From: JACKBJ01 sp964549495
GTDB lineage: Bacteria; Chloroflexota; Anaerolineae; Epilineales; Epilineaceae
Direction: 5' to 3'
DNA: 33,492 nt
Assembly: GCA_964549495.1 (NCBI GenBank)
Contig: CAZJWJ010000057.1
Coordinates: 1 to 33,492, forward strand
A program made the translations under genes and the position numbers. Under the pieces are notes generated by a model. It saw only the letters and a program-made list of their open reading frames with translations. It was not told the origin of the DNA and searched no databases. Of the stretch, positions 15,743 through 25,200 are shown in pieces. Each line of letters begins with the position of its first letter. Position 1 is the first letter of the stretch.

Positions 15743-17671
15743 TCAGCGCCGGCCCTGCGCCGATTGGGAATGGGCTTCGAGGACCACCTCGCTCGGACTG
15801 CGACCATCGAGGGCCGCGTTCGGCTCGCCGGTCCAGGCATCGCGCCGAGCTTCGAGGCGTGCGATCAGCTCCGCTCGGCTTTCGACGCCCTCGGCCAGGA
15901 CCTCATCGTGCCAGAGCAGCCACTGGCGGGTGAGGAGGTGCTCGACCCGGGCCTCCTCCAGGGTCATCCCGTAGACTTCGCTGTCCGGTAGCGGCCGGCC
16001 GAACGCCAGGTCTTCGCCCAGGCTTCCATCGTGCGTCAGACCTCGGCGCACCAGGTCCTGCATGCCGATCCCGCGCCAGGCGTCCACCCCGCCGCTGAAC
16101 CAGAAGTTGCCTGGGCAGGATTCCCAGCGCTCCTCGATGGCCTCGCGTTCGTCGAGCAGGAGGGGCTTGGCCCAGGGTGCCGCGAGATCCTTCTTTTCTT
16201 CCAGGAAGGCGAAGAACTGGCGCAGGGAGACCGGGACCGCGCGGGCCTCGGTCTGGCTCTGCATGATCTTGCGGGGCATCCAGTCGAAGACGAAGACCCG
16301 CAGGTCGCATTCGCTCATGGACCGGATCGGCACGCCCTGGCCGGCCAGGAAGTCCAGGAAGAGCTCGGCGTTGACCGCGTGGCGCTGGACGGTCTCCTGG
16401 CCGCGGCCCTTGGCCTCGAGGTGAAGCTCGAAGTCCCGCACGAATTCTTCGTTCTCCGCTCTCAGCGCCTCGGGATCGAGCTCCAGATTCAGGGCAGCCT
16501 CCGGTTCGGCCTCCGGACCCTGGATCAGGCAGGGGCGCGGGCTGGTGTCCGGACCATGCCGTCCGAAGCTGCCCGGGTGGACCGCGTCGGGATCGTATGC
16601 GATCGTGATGCCCGCATCGGCATCCTGCCAGTGCAAGGGCCGGCCGTCGCGCTCGCATGCCAGCACCTCGTCGAGGGCTTCCTCCACGAAGCGCGGCAGG
16701 GCCCGCAGGACGTCCAGGAGATCCGCGGCGTGGCTCGGAATCAGCGCGCCGCCGGGTGTATTGAAGGCGAACACGTGCGGCCAAGCCTCGTCGCTGGCCA
16801 CGGTCCAGCCCCCCTTGCGCACTTCGCGCCGCATGGCCGGATGGAGATCGCGCTTGCGATCGTAGTGCAGGCTGATCATGCTGCCGGCCATGCGGTCGAG
16901 TAGGCCTCGACTCATCAGGCCCTGACGCATGGCATGCCAGTCGTTGATCTTGGAGTAGAGGACGATGCCGAAGCTCTCGCCCAGGGCCCCGATCACATGG
17001 ACCAACCAACGACGGCCCCCTCGGGTTTCGATCCAGAATCCGTGTCGATCCCAGAGCTTGCTCCAGGGCGCGCTGCGATAGACCTCGGCGCTGGCCTCGA
17101 AGAGATCGGCGACGAGGGTCTCGGGTAGGCTCCAGCCGGCCCAAGTGTCCGGTCGAATCGGGGGGTGGCGATCCCGATCCAGGCCGGCGGTCTCATAGAG
17201 GTCGGGTAGCACGCGGTCGATTCCTGGCAGCCGCGCGCGCTCGACGACCTCCAGCTCGTCGCCGGAGAGGATGCTGGCCAGCGGACCCGCCATCTCGGTG
17301 TGGCGGACCAGGACCCGGCTCGGCCGCTCGCCCAGCGTCTGGCAGAGCTGGCGCAGGGCATCGGCCATCTGGATGGCCATGCGCTCCGGCTCGGCCGGCG
17401 GCTGTGCCAGCAGATCGCCGTAGAGAACGTAGCCCTCGGCCACGCACAACTGGAAGGTCGGTCGACCGTTCGGGCGGTCCTCGAGGGAGATGGGGAAGGG
17501 GGCCAGCTCCATCTCGAGCTCGGCGCCCTCCAGCGTGCCGGCCGGGACGCCCCCCTGCATCGCGTCCGGCGCGCCCGAGGGCCCGCGGCGCATGCGGTCC
17601 TTGCGCTTACAGCAATGCTTGTACTTCCGACCCGAGCCGCAAGGACAGGGTTCATTGCGCTTGGATGCCAT
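15743..17671 (-). CDS. SEC-C zinc-motif protein with an integrase-like core-binding segment
   Basis: The product is 642 aa. It starts with the SEC-C motif C-P-C-G-S-G-R-K-Y-K-H-C-C (residues 9-21), which binds one zinc and is known from the SecA C-terminus and many unrelated proteins. Residues about 40-390 are an acidic globular region I do not recognise. Residues about 413-500 (F-E-L-H-L-E-A-K-G-R-G-Q-E-T-V-Q-R, then L-F-L-D-F-L) resemble the SAM-like DNA core-binding domain of tyrosine recombinases, yet no catalytic R-H-R-Y domain follows. The C-terminus has A-L-D-G-R-S-P-S-E-V. AAGGGGG precedes the ATG by 8 nt. The gene lies 18 nt after a cytochrome gene and is probably cotranscribed. Function unknown; recombinase activity is unlikely. 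Confidence 0.8.
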   Translation of the reverse strand: MASKRNEPCPCGSGRKYKHCCKRKDRMRRGPSGAPDAMQGGVPAGTLEGAELEMELAPFPISLEDRPNGRPTFQLCVAEGYVLYGDLLAQPPAEPERMAIQMADALRQLCQTLGERPSRVLVRHTEMAGPLASILSGDELEVVERARLPGIDRVLPDLYETAGLDRDRHPPIRPDTWAGWSLPETLVADLFEASAEVYRSAPWSKLWDRHGFWIETRGGRRWLVHVIGALGESFGIVLYSKINDWHAMRQGLMSRGLLDRMAGSMISLHYDRKRDLHPAMRREVRKGGWTVASDEAWPHVFAFNTPGGALIPSHAADLLDVLRALPRFVEEALDEVLACERDGRPLHWQDADAGITIAYDPDAVHPGSFGRHGPDTSPRPCLIQGPEAEPEAALNLELDPEALRAENEEFVRDFELHLEAKGRGQETVQRHAVNAELFLDFLAGQGVPIRSMSECDLRVFVFDWMPRKIMQSQTEARAVPVSLRQFFAFLEEKKDLAAPWAKPLLLDEREAIEERWESCPGNFWFSGGVDAWRGIGMQDLVRRGLTHDGSLGEDLAFGRPLPDSEVYGMTLEEARVEHLLTRQWLLWHDEVLAEGVESRAELIARLEARRDAWTGEPNAALDGRSPSEVVLEAHSQSAQGRR

Positions 17672-17689
17672 GATCCATTCCCCCTTGTC

Positions 17690-18595
17690 TCAGCGGTCCC
17701 CGGTCTCGCGCGGCTCGAGCTGCTCCAGGTGCAGCCAGAGGGCGCGCAGGTCGCCGTCGGTCATGCGGCCGACGGCCTGCCAGGGCATGAAGGGATCCAA
17801 CTCGGTGCCGTCGGGGCGGGTGCCCTCGCGCATGGCGGTGAAGAAGTCCGCCTCGCTCCAGTCGCCGATGCCGTCGTCCTCGTCGGGCGTGAGGTTGGCC
17901 GCCTCGGGGGCGTCGGGCGGCGCGCCGGGGATGGGGCCGCCGGCCAGGTTGGCGCCGTGGCAGCCCGTGCAGCCGCCGGTGGCGGCCAGGTACTCGCCGT
18001 AGGCGGCCGTCTCGGCGCGCGGTGGCGCCTCGTAGCGCACGCGATCCTGGTCGATCAGCTCGGCGGGCAGGAGCGGCAGCTGGCCGGCCAAGAGCAGCAG
18101 GCGGGCCAAGGGGCCGACCCGGTTGGCCGGCAGCTCGCGGTCGATCGCCGGGAGGCTCTGCAGGTAGGCCAAGAGTGCGCCCATGTCCGCATCCGAGAGC
18201 TCGGCGTACTCCTGGGAGGGCATGAAGAGCAGCGAGCGATCGTCCGGTCCCACCCCGTGACGCAGGGCCCGCAGCCAGTCATCGCGCGTGTAGCGGCGGC
18301 CCAGCCCGCCCTCGCCGGCCGTCAGGTTGTCGGCCGACAGGCGGCCCATCATCGGATCGTCGATGAAGACCTCGCCGCCCAGGTCCTCGCCGTGGCAGTC
18401 GACGCATTTGGTCACCGCCTCGGCCAGGTAGCGGCCGCGCTCGACGGCCTCGCTGGAGGCGGGCACCGCGATGGGCTGCGGCTCGACCTCGTAGGCGCGC
18501 ACCATGCGGGCGCCCGAGAAGAGGTAGAGGCCGGCCAAGAGCAGCGCGACCAGCGCGATGAAGGCGAAGAGGATCCATCCCAGTCGTCTCAGCAT
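17690..18595 (-). CDS. Membrane-anchored diheme cytochrome c
   Basis: The product is 301 aa. Residues 7-26 form one hydrophobic helix, either an uncleaved anchor or a signal peptide. Two haem c attachment motifs are present: C64-V-D-C-H68 and C209-T-G-C-H213, each opening a cytochrome c domain of the class I type. Candidate axial Met ligands lie in F-M-P-S-Q (after the first haem) and F-M-P-W-Q (after the second), at matching positions. The protein should sit on the outer face of the membrane and pass electrons, as do cytochrome subunits of alcohol or aldehyde dehydrogenases. No dehydrogenase partner is seen here; the neighbour is a SEC-C protein. Upstream GGGAG supports the ATG. Confidence 0.9.
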   Translation of the reverse strand: MLRRLGWILFAFIALVALLLAGLYLFSGARMVRAYEVEPQPIAVPASSEAVERGRYLAEAVTKCVDCHGEDLGGEVFIDDPMMGRLSADNLTAGEGGLGRRYTRDDWLRALRHGVGPDDRSLLFMPSQEYAELSDADMGALLAYLQSLPAIDRELPANRVGPLARLLLLAGQLPLLPAELIDQDRVRYEAPPRAETAAYGEYLAATGGCTGCHGANLAGGPIPGAPPDAPEAANLTPDEDDGIGDWSEADFFTAMREGTRPDGTELDPFMPWQAVGRMTDGDLRALWLHLEQLEPRETGDR

Positions 18596-18751
18596 GGGCC
18601 TGCTCCCGTGGGTGGTGACCCGGCGACGGGTGGCCGGGCGGGACCGCGGGAAGCGATCGGCGTTCGCATCCCGCCGAATTCGGCGCAGAGGCTATCATCG
18701 CGGCGCGCGGCGCGCCAATCCTTCGTCCCGACCCCGGTGACGGCTTGCTCG

Positions 18752-18807
18752 ACCGAAGGCTCCAGGGCGACCCCGTCGCGTCACGCGGTCGCCCTGGAGC
18801 CTTCGGT
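18752..18807 (-). terminator. Perfect 21-bp hairpin after the VWA gene cluster
   Basis: Bases 18752-18772 and 18787-18807 are exact reverse complements over 21 bp, with a 14-nt loop. The hairpin starts 34 nt past the stop of the minus-strand VWA gene ending at 18842. No T-run follows on either strand, so it is a strong-stem terminator lacking the usual U-tail, or a processing or protection stem at the 3' end of the mRNA. It also separates that gene from the cytochrome gene downstream. Confidence 0.65.
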
Positions 18808-18841
18808 TCTCTCGCGGCTTGGATCGTCGATCAACCCGATG

Positions 18842-21800
18842 CTATTCGCAGAGCGCCTTGCCGGCGATGCTGTCGTAGATCAGGTTCAGCGCCGCCGCGT
18901 TGGGCGCGAAGAAGGACCGATCCTGCTGGCCGGCCACCAGACCCAGCAGCAGCCGGTCCGTGTCCGGGCCCAGGCCGATGGTGAAGACCTGGAAGCCCAG
19001 ACCGCGGGCCGTCGAGGCGTCGCGCAGCACCTGGGATTCGGTGCCGGCCGTCGGCCGGCCGTCGGTGAGCAGGATGATGACCGGGTTGTTGGCCTGGATG
19101 TGGCGCCGGCCCAAGAGCTCGGCCACCGAGGCCTGGATGCCCAAATCGATGCGGGTGCCGGCGCCCGTCGTCAGCTCGCCCAGCCCGAAGAGCAGGTCGC
19201 CCCGCGAGCCGCTGAGCGGGCGGACCATGCGCGCCTCTCGGTCGAAGGCCACGATGGCCGCCTGGTCGCCGGGGAAGGTCATGTTGTTCAGGAAGGCCCG
19301 GCCGGCCGTCACCGCCGCATCGAGCTTGCTCCGACCGCTGCCGTCGCCGGCCGGCTCCTGCATGCTGCCCGAGGTGTCGAAGGCCAGGATGACGTCGGCC
19401 CGCTGCGGCGTGCATCGGTTGCGGTAGACCGCCGGCAGGTAGATCAGCTTCTCGCCCTCGAAGACGATCACCGAAGGGACCGGGAAGACGGCGCTGCCAG
19501 ACTCGCCCGAGGCGTCGATGTAGTGGATCTCGGCCCGCACGTTGGTGTCGCGGAAGCCCGGTACGGTGGGCCGGACGCGGTAGCTGAGCACGTCGCCGGA
19601 GGCCGGCACGCCGTCCAGGCTCCAGGTGAGCATGCGCGTGGCCGGGTCCCAACTGTCCGGTGGCGGGATGATCGAGCCCAATTCGAGCTGCATGTCACCC
19701 GGGACGATGTCGGTGACCGTGGCCTCGTCGATCACCCGGGCCGCCGTCAGGCGGCGCGCGATGGCGCGGTAGACGTCGGCCAGCTCGGCCTCGCTGGGGG
19801 CCGAGAAGAAGTAGTCGGGCCGGCTGGCCATCTCGCGCAAGAGGTCCTGGTTGACCGTCAGGCCCAGGCCGATGGTGTAGAGCGTGGCCGGCGTGTCCTT
19901 GAGCCGCTCGGCGGCAGCCTCCACGCCGGGCCGGTTGGTGGGCTTGCCGTCGGTCATCATCACCGCCACCTGGGGCGCGTCGTCGCGCGCCGCGGGCCCG
20001 CTGAGCTCCTCGCCGGCCTTGTCCATGGCGTCGATGTAGTTGGTCTGCCCGCCCGGCTCCAGATCGGCGATGGCGCGCACCGCCTCGCGCAGGTCGCCCG
20101 TCAGCGGCTGCAGCACGGTGGCCGTGGTGTCGAAGGAGACCACCGCCACCTGGGCCCCGCGCGGGTTGAGCTCGTTGATGAAGGCCAAGGCCGCGGCCTG
20201 GGCGGCGGCCATCGGCGCGCCGGACATCGAGCCCGACTCGTCGATGATCAGGGCCACGTCCAGCCGGCCATCGCCCAAGGGGCAGCTTCCGGAGACCCGC
20301 AGCTGCACCGTCACCGGATCGCCCTGGGTGACCTGCAAGGGCGCGGCGATCTTGTCGACCTCGACGTCGCACTTGTCGCTGGGGATGCTCGGGACCTGGC
20401 CCGGCACCGGACCGTCCGGATCGAAGACCAGGACCCGGTTGCCCGGCGGGTCGGGTACCAGCACCCGGCCGTCGTCGGCGGCCGAGACGTCGTTGGCCGT
20501 GCCCTGGGTCAGGGGCATCCAGACCGTGAGCAGTGTACCGGAGCGGTCGTACTTCCAGATGCGGCCGTCGCGGCCTAGCACGTAGACGCGGCCGGCCGCC
20601 ACGTCCACCCGCAAGGGGTTGATCAGCAGGTCGATGCTGCCGCTGCGACCGCCGTCCAGGTTGCGCAGGTCGATGCGCGTCTCGGCCTGGTCGGCCAGGT
20701 AGACCGTGTCGCCCTCGATGGCCACATCGGAGACGGCCAGGTAGCTCGTGTCGCCGCCCGTGGCCAGGGGCCAGGCGCGCTCGGTGTTGCCGGCCCGGTC
20801 GAGCAGCCAGACCTGCTGGCCGGCCAGGTCGAGCGCGGCGATGCGATCGGTATCGCCGTCGGCGGCCGTGATGTAGCTGTCGTCCGGCACGTCGAAGCGC
20901 CACTGGCGGGCCGGATCGGCATGCGAGCAGGCGATGGCCCGACCCTCGGCGTAGCAGGGCCAGGGCGCGCCGCCGATGATGTCGATGGCGTAGTCGTCGG
21001 CCCGCCATTGCTGCTGCGGCCGGCCGTCGCGGGTCCAGAGCTGCATGCGGTCCGAGCGGTCGAGCACGAAGCTGCTGCCGGCCAGCGCGGCCGCCACGCG
21101 GCGCGGCGTCTCGATCTCGCCCAGGGTCTCGTTGTTCTCGCCCCAGAGCTGCGGATCGCTGCCGTAGTCGTTGCGGTCGGCGATGCGCGCGATGCCGTTG
21201 AAGCCCGAGCGGATCACCGTGACCACCGCGCCGCCCCCCGGCCCGACCGCCAGCCAGCGCGAGCCGGAGAGGTCCAGGGCGCCCTGGAACTGCCCGCTGG
21301 CGCTCCAGCCCACGAAGCGACCGGACTGCATCACCGCATAGGCCCGATTGGCCTCGTCGACCGCCACGTCCAGCGTGGCCGAGTCTTCGAGGCGGCGCTC
21401 GACCCGCAGCAGCGTGCTGGCGGTGATGCCGCCGGGTCCGCCCGCCTCGAAGACATAGATCGCGCCGTCGGCCGCCAGGTAGATCCGGCCGTCGGGCCCC
21501 ACGTCCAGGCCCTCGGCGCTGAGGATGGGGAAGGCCTCGTCGCGCCAGGTGGCCAGGCGGTTGCCGTCCACGTCGTAGACGTCGATGACCGCCAGGCCGC
21601 GATCCAGGCGCGAGACGTAGACGCGCTGGTTGGGCCCGAAGGCCAGGCCGCGCCCGCCGGCATTCCAGTTGCGCGCATTCGAACCGTCGCGGTCGTAGAT
21701 CCGGCTTTGGGCATTGCCCAGCACGTAGACCCGGCTGCCGCCCACCGCCACGTCGACCGGGCTGCCGATGCCCTCGACCGTCCACTGGTCGATGATCGAG

Positions 21801-22075
21801 CCGGTAGCGCTCAGGTGGTAGGCTTCGTCGCTGCGGCTGTCGACCAGGTAGATCGTCTGGTCGCTGGCCACGTCGATGCCGCCCGGTCGCTCGAGTTGCG
21901 GAACCTCCAGGCCGGCCGTGGTGGTCGTCCAGGTGTCGACCAGCCGGTAGCCCTCGCTGGGCTGGCCTTGGGCCTGCGCGCCGGCGGCTTGCAGCCAGAG
22001 CCCGGTCGCCAGCAAGCAGGCCACCAGGAGGCCCAGCGTCCCGAAGCCGCTGATTCGAATTCGTCGCCGTCGCAT
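18842..22075 (-). CDS. Secreted NHL-propeller protein with two VWA domains
   Basis: The product is 1077 aa. A signal peptide (1-35, ending A-Q-A-Q) is followed by NHL/SMP-30-like propeller repeats to about 560 (patterns such as V-G-P-D-G-R-I-Y-L-A). VWA domain 1 has the metal site D612-E-S-G-S616. A beta-rich DUF11-like module (about 790-870) leads to L-I-Y-L-P-A-V-Y-R-N-R-C (877-888). VWA domain 2 has D900-T-S-G-S904 and runs to the C-terminus. Both DxSxS sites are intact, so both domains should bind a metal ion and a protein ligand outside the cell. No enzyme site is seen. It is the last of three paralogs transcribed leftwards, with a 158-nt structured gap before it and a 21-bp hairpin after it. 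A role in adhesion or surface assembly is inferred. Confidence 0.85.
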   Translation of the reverse strand: MRRRRIRISGFGTLGLLVACLLATGLWLQAAGAQAQGQPSEGYRLVDTWTTTTAGLEVPQLERPGGIDVASDQTIYLVDSRSDEAYHLSATGSIIDQWTVEGIGSPVDVAVGGSRVYVLGNAQSRIYDRDGSNARNWNAGGRGLAFGPNQRVYVSRLDRGLAVIDVYDVDGNRLATWRDEAFPILSAEGLDVGPDGRIYLAADGAIYVFEAGGPGGITASTLLRVERRLEDSATLDVAVDEANRAYAVMQSGRFVGWSASGQFQGALDLSGSRWLAVGPGGGAVVTVIRSGFNGIARIADRNDYGSDPQLWGENNETLGEIETPRRVAAALAGSSFVLDRSDRMQLWTRDGRPQQQWRADDYAIDIIGGAPWPCYAEGRAIACSHADPARQWRFDVPDDSYITAADGDTDRIAALDLAGQQVWLLDRAGNTERAWPLATGGDTSYLAVSDVAIEGDTVYLADQAETRIDLRNLDGGRSGSIDLLINPLRVDVAAGRVYVLGRDGRIWKYDRSGTLLTVWMPLTQGTANDVSAADDGRVLVPDPPGNRVLVFDPDGPVPGQVPSIPSDKCDVEVDKIAAPLQVTQGDPVTVQLRVSGSCPLGDGRLDVALIIDESGSMSGAPMAAAQAAALAFINELNPRGAQVAVVSFDTTATVLQPLTGDLREAVRAIADLEPGGQTNYIDAMDKAGEELSGPAARDDAPQVAVMMTDGKPTNRPGVEAAAERLKDTPATLYTIGLGLTVNQDLLREMASRPDYFFSAPSEAELADVYRAIARRLTAARVIDEATVTDIVPGDMQLELGSIIPPPDSWDPATRMLTWSLDGVPASGDVLSYRVRPTVPGFRDTNVRAEIHYIDASGESGSAVFPVPSVIVFEGEKLIYLPAVYRNRCTPQRADVILAFDTSGSMQEPAGDGSGRSKLDAAVTAGRAFLNNMTFPGDQAAIVAFDREARMVRPLSGSRGDLLFGLGELTTGAGTRIDLGIQASVAELLGRRHIQANNPVIILLTDGRPTAGTESQVLRDASTARGLGFQVFTIGLGPDTDRLLLGLVAGQQDRSFFAPNAAALNLIYDSIAGKALCE

Positions 22076-22106
22076 GGGTCCCCCCTCGAGGCCGGTTGGC
22101 CGATGT

Positions 22107-22148
22107 CCACGACCCGGCCGGGCGGGGTCGGCACCCCGCCGGTCGTGG
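22107..22148 (-). terminator. Bulged GC-rich hairpin between two VWA genes
   Basis: CCACGACC (22107-22114) pairs with GGTCGTGG (22141-22148), and GGCGGGGT (22121-22128) pairs with ACCCCGCC (22133-22140). The result is 16 base pairs with a 4-nt loop and a 6-nt bulge, CGGCCG. It lies 86 nt after the stop of the upstream VWA gene and 31 nt before the start of the next. It may be an internal terminator or attenuator that sets the ratio of the two products; there is no T-run. Confidence 0.4.
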
Positions 22149-22161
22149 TGAATAACACGCG

Positions 22162-22186
22162 GGCTCGCTCGAACGATAGTCGAGCC
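22162..22186 (-). other. Small palindrome in the same intergenic gap
   Basis: GGCTCG at 22162-22167 and CGAGCC at 22181-22186 are reverse complements, and the shifted pair GCTCGA/TCGAGC (22167-22172 and 22180-22185) also matches around a 7-nt spacer. It could be a protein binding site for an internal promoter of the downstream VWA gene or a second small hairpin. No clear -35/-10 pair is visible beside it. Confidence 0.3.
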
Positions 22187-22233
22187 ATGTTAGCGATCTG
22201 TGAAGACCGGGCCGCAGCACCCCGGTCAGGGGC

Positions 22234-25200
22234 TCATTGACAAGGGATGGCCGCCGCGATCTGGCGGTAGATCTCGGCCAGGTCGTCGGCATTCGGCGCG
22301 AAGAAGGCCCGCGCGGCGTTGCCGGCCACCCGCTGGAGCAGCGCCATGTCCGGATCGCCCCCCAGGCCGATGGTGAAGCGGATGATGCCGGCCGCCTCGG
22401 CCCGCGCCGCCGCCGCCTCGACCTCGGTCGGGCTGATGCCCGATGGCTGGCCGTCGGTGAGCAATACGATCACCGGCAGGTGGCGGTTATCCCGATCCTC
22501 CAGCGCGGATCTGGCCACGTCCAGGCCCAGGTCGATGCGCGTGCCCGCGCCCACCGGTAGCCGGTCCAGCGCGCCGGCCACCTGCAGCTGATCGCCGCTG
22601 AGCGGCTGGACCAGCTCGGCCTGGCCGTTGAAGGCCACGATGGCCACCCGATCCTGGGGTAGGTTCATCCGGTCGATGAAGATGCGCGCCGCGCGCACCG
22701 CCTCCTGCAGCTTGACGCCGCCGTTCTCGCGCATGCTGGTCGAGGTGTCGATGACCAGTACCACGTCGGCGTTGGTGGGCTTGCATTGCTGCTTGTAGAG
22801 CAGGGGCAGGTGCAGGCTCCAGCGCTCGGGCGCCACCACCTCGACCATGGGGATGGGGAACTCGATCCTGCCGGCCACCGACAGGCCGTCGACGTAGTCG
22901 GCCACCGCCCGGACGTTGGTCGGGTGCAGGCCGGCCTCCAGGGGCTCGACCCGGTAGCGCAGGTGCATGCCCGAGGGGGGCACGCGGGTCAGGTTCCAGG
23001 TCAGGGTGTTGCTGGCGGCGTCGAACCGGGCGCTGGGGTAGGCCGTGCCGGCCTTGTACTCCATGTTGGCCGGCAGCTCGTCGACCAGGGTCACCTGCTC
23101 GAGCAGCACCGAGGCCGCCACGCGCCGCGCGATGAGGTCGTAGACCCGGCTCAGGTCGTACTCGGTCGGCGCGTCGAAGTAGAAGTTGGGCGCCGTGGCC
23201 ACCTGGCGCAGGAAGTCGCCGGCCGCGTCCAAGCCCAGGCCGATGGTGTAGATCTCCGGCGCGCCCTCGGCGCGGAACTGGCCGGCCATGCGCAGGATCT
23301 CGCCGGCGCCGCCCGAGGGCCGGCCGTCGGTGAGCAGGATGATCACCGGCTTGGCCTCGGGCCGGGCGCGGGGGCTGTGGAACTCCTCGTCGGCCATCAG
23401 CATGGCCTCGAGCATGTTGGTGCCGGCGTCATCGCCCAGGTCGGGGATGGCGCGCAGGAGCTCGCGCGGGTTGTCGGTCAGCGGCTGGACCAGATCGACG
23501 TCGGTCGAGAAGCTGATGAGTCCCACCTGGTTCAGGCTGTAGTCCAGCTGGCCGATGAACTCCAGCGCCGCGCTGCGCGCCGCCGACATCTTGGCGCCGC
23601 TCATCGAGCCCGAGGTGTCGACCAAGAGCAGGATGTCCGAGCGCCCGTCGGCCAAGGGGCACTCGCCGTCGATTCGCAGGCTGACCTGGACCGAGAAGCC
23701 CAGGTCGATGCGCGCGGGCGAGGCCAGCTTGTCGTGCTCGAGCAGGCAGCGCGCCTCGAAGCCGGGCAGCTGGCCCGGCTGGGCATCCGGATCCGGCTCG
23801 AAGACCGCGATCTCGTCCGTCTCGTCCATGGCCACGTAGACCCGCCCATCCGGTCCCACCGCCAGGTCGTTGGCCCTCGGCGGCCGCCGGGCCTCGGGAT
23901 CCAGGGCCCAGGCGGCCACCGGCCGAGCCTCTCCGTCCAGCTTGAGCACCCAGCCCTCGCGGAGTAGGGCATAGATGTGCCCGTCCTGGCCCACATCGAT
24001 GCGCTGGGGGCTGCCCGGCAGGGTCCAGCCCTGCTCCAGCTGTCCGTCGGCCATGGCGCGGGCCTCGAGCTGCCCGCTGGTGCGATTGAGCAGATAGATC
24101 CGGCCCTCGCCCAGGGCGATGTCGGCCACGCTGGTGAAGCCATCGGGCGGCGAGATGGCCCATTCGCCCAAGGGATTGCCGCTGAAGTCCAGCGCGTAGA
24201 CGCGCTGATCGCCCATGTCGAAGACGGCCACCGCGTTGCCCGCGCCGGCCAGATCGAAGCTGTCGACCGCCGTCAGCCAGCTGTAGGCATTGCCTTCCCG
24301 CGGGTCGGAGCCCGGCGGCTCCCAGCTCCAGAGCTCGTCGCCCGTCTCGCTCCGGTAGCGCATGCGCCGGCCCTCGATGGTATAGACCGATCCGCGCCCG
24401 CCGGCCGCGATGTCGTGCATGCCGCCGCCGCCGAACTGCGCCACGGGGCTGCCGTCACCGCTCCAGGACTGAACCCGGGGCCAGTTGTCCAGGATGAAGA
24501 GCCGGTCGTCGGCGTTGGCCGAGAGCCGCCGCGGCCCCTCGATGGTGCCCAGGGGGGCAAAGGGACCGCCCCAATCGTCGGCCGTCAGCTCGATCCGCCG
24601 CCGGTCCGGATAATGACGCAGGCCGGTGAAGCCCTCGCGGTAGTCCTGTACACTGGTCATCAGCCCCTGGCCGGGCCCGACGGCGATGCCGCGCCCGCCG
24701 GGCGTGCGCAGGGTGGCGATGACGCCGCCATCGCGGATGCGGTACAGGGCCAGCTCGCCGAGCACATAGATGTCCCCGTCCTCGTCCACCGCCACGTCCA
24801 GCGGGATCTGGGTCTGCCCGTCCAGGGTCACGCCGAAGCCGCCGATGATCAGCCCGTCGCGATCGAAACTGCGCACCACCGGACCCGAGTTGGTGCCACC
24901 GATGTCGGTGACCAGGACGCCGCCGTTCGGACGCACCGCCACGCCCCAAGGCTCGCCGAAGCCGTCGTCGCCGCCCTCCCAGCGATCGATGGTCTGGCCG
25001 CTGGTATCCAGGACGACCACATCCTGTTGCGAGGGCCGGCTGACGTAGAGCCGTCCGCGCGCGGCGTCCCAGGCCAGGCCGGCCGGCCCGCCGGCCAGCG
25101 TCCAGCTCTCGCGCAGCTGGCCGGCCGGCGAGAGGACGTGGATCCGGTCGGCCTCCGGATCGCTGACGTAGATCGCATCTTCCGCGGCCGCCACGTCGCG

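Noticed and set aside
15743..17671. Annotation as SecA or a tyrosine recombinase
   Set aside because: Only the small SEC-C zinc motif is shared with SecA, no ATPase motor is present, and the recombinase catalytic residues are absent.
18709..18719. GGCGCGCCAAT, which also occurs near 32597-32607
   Set aside because: An 8-bp GC palindrome plus three bases is expected by chance in this base composition, and the two contexts (upstream of the cytochrome gene and inside the end of pgeF) do not match.
17300..20578. A plus-strand open frame of more than 1000 codons opposite the cytochrome and VWA genes
   Set aside because: Its translation is Gly/Arg/Val/His-rich with no domain, and it mirrors the minus-strand genes codon for codon. 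The minus strand has signal peptides, CxxCH and DxSxS motifs, so the plus frame is a GC shadow.
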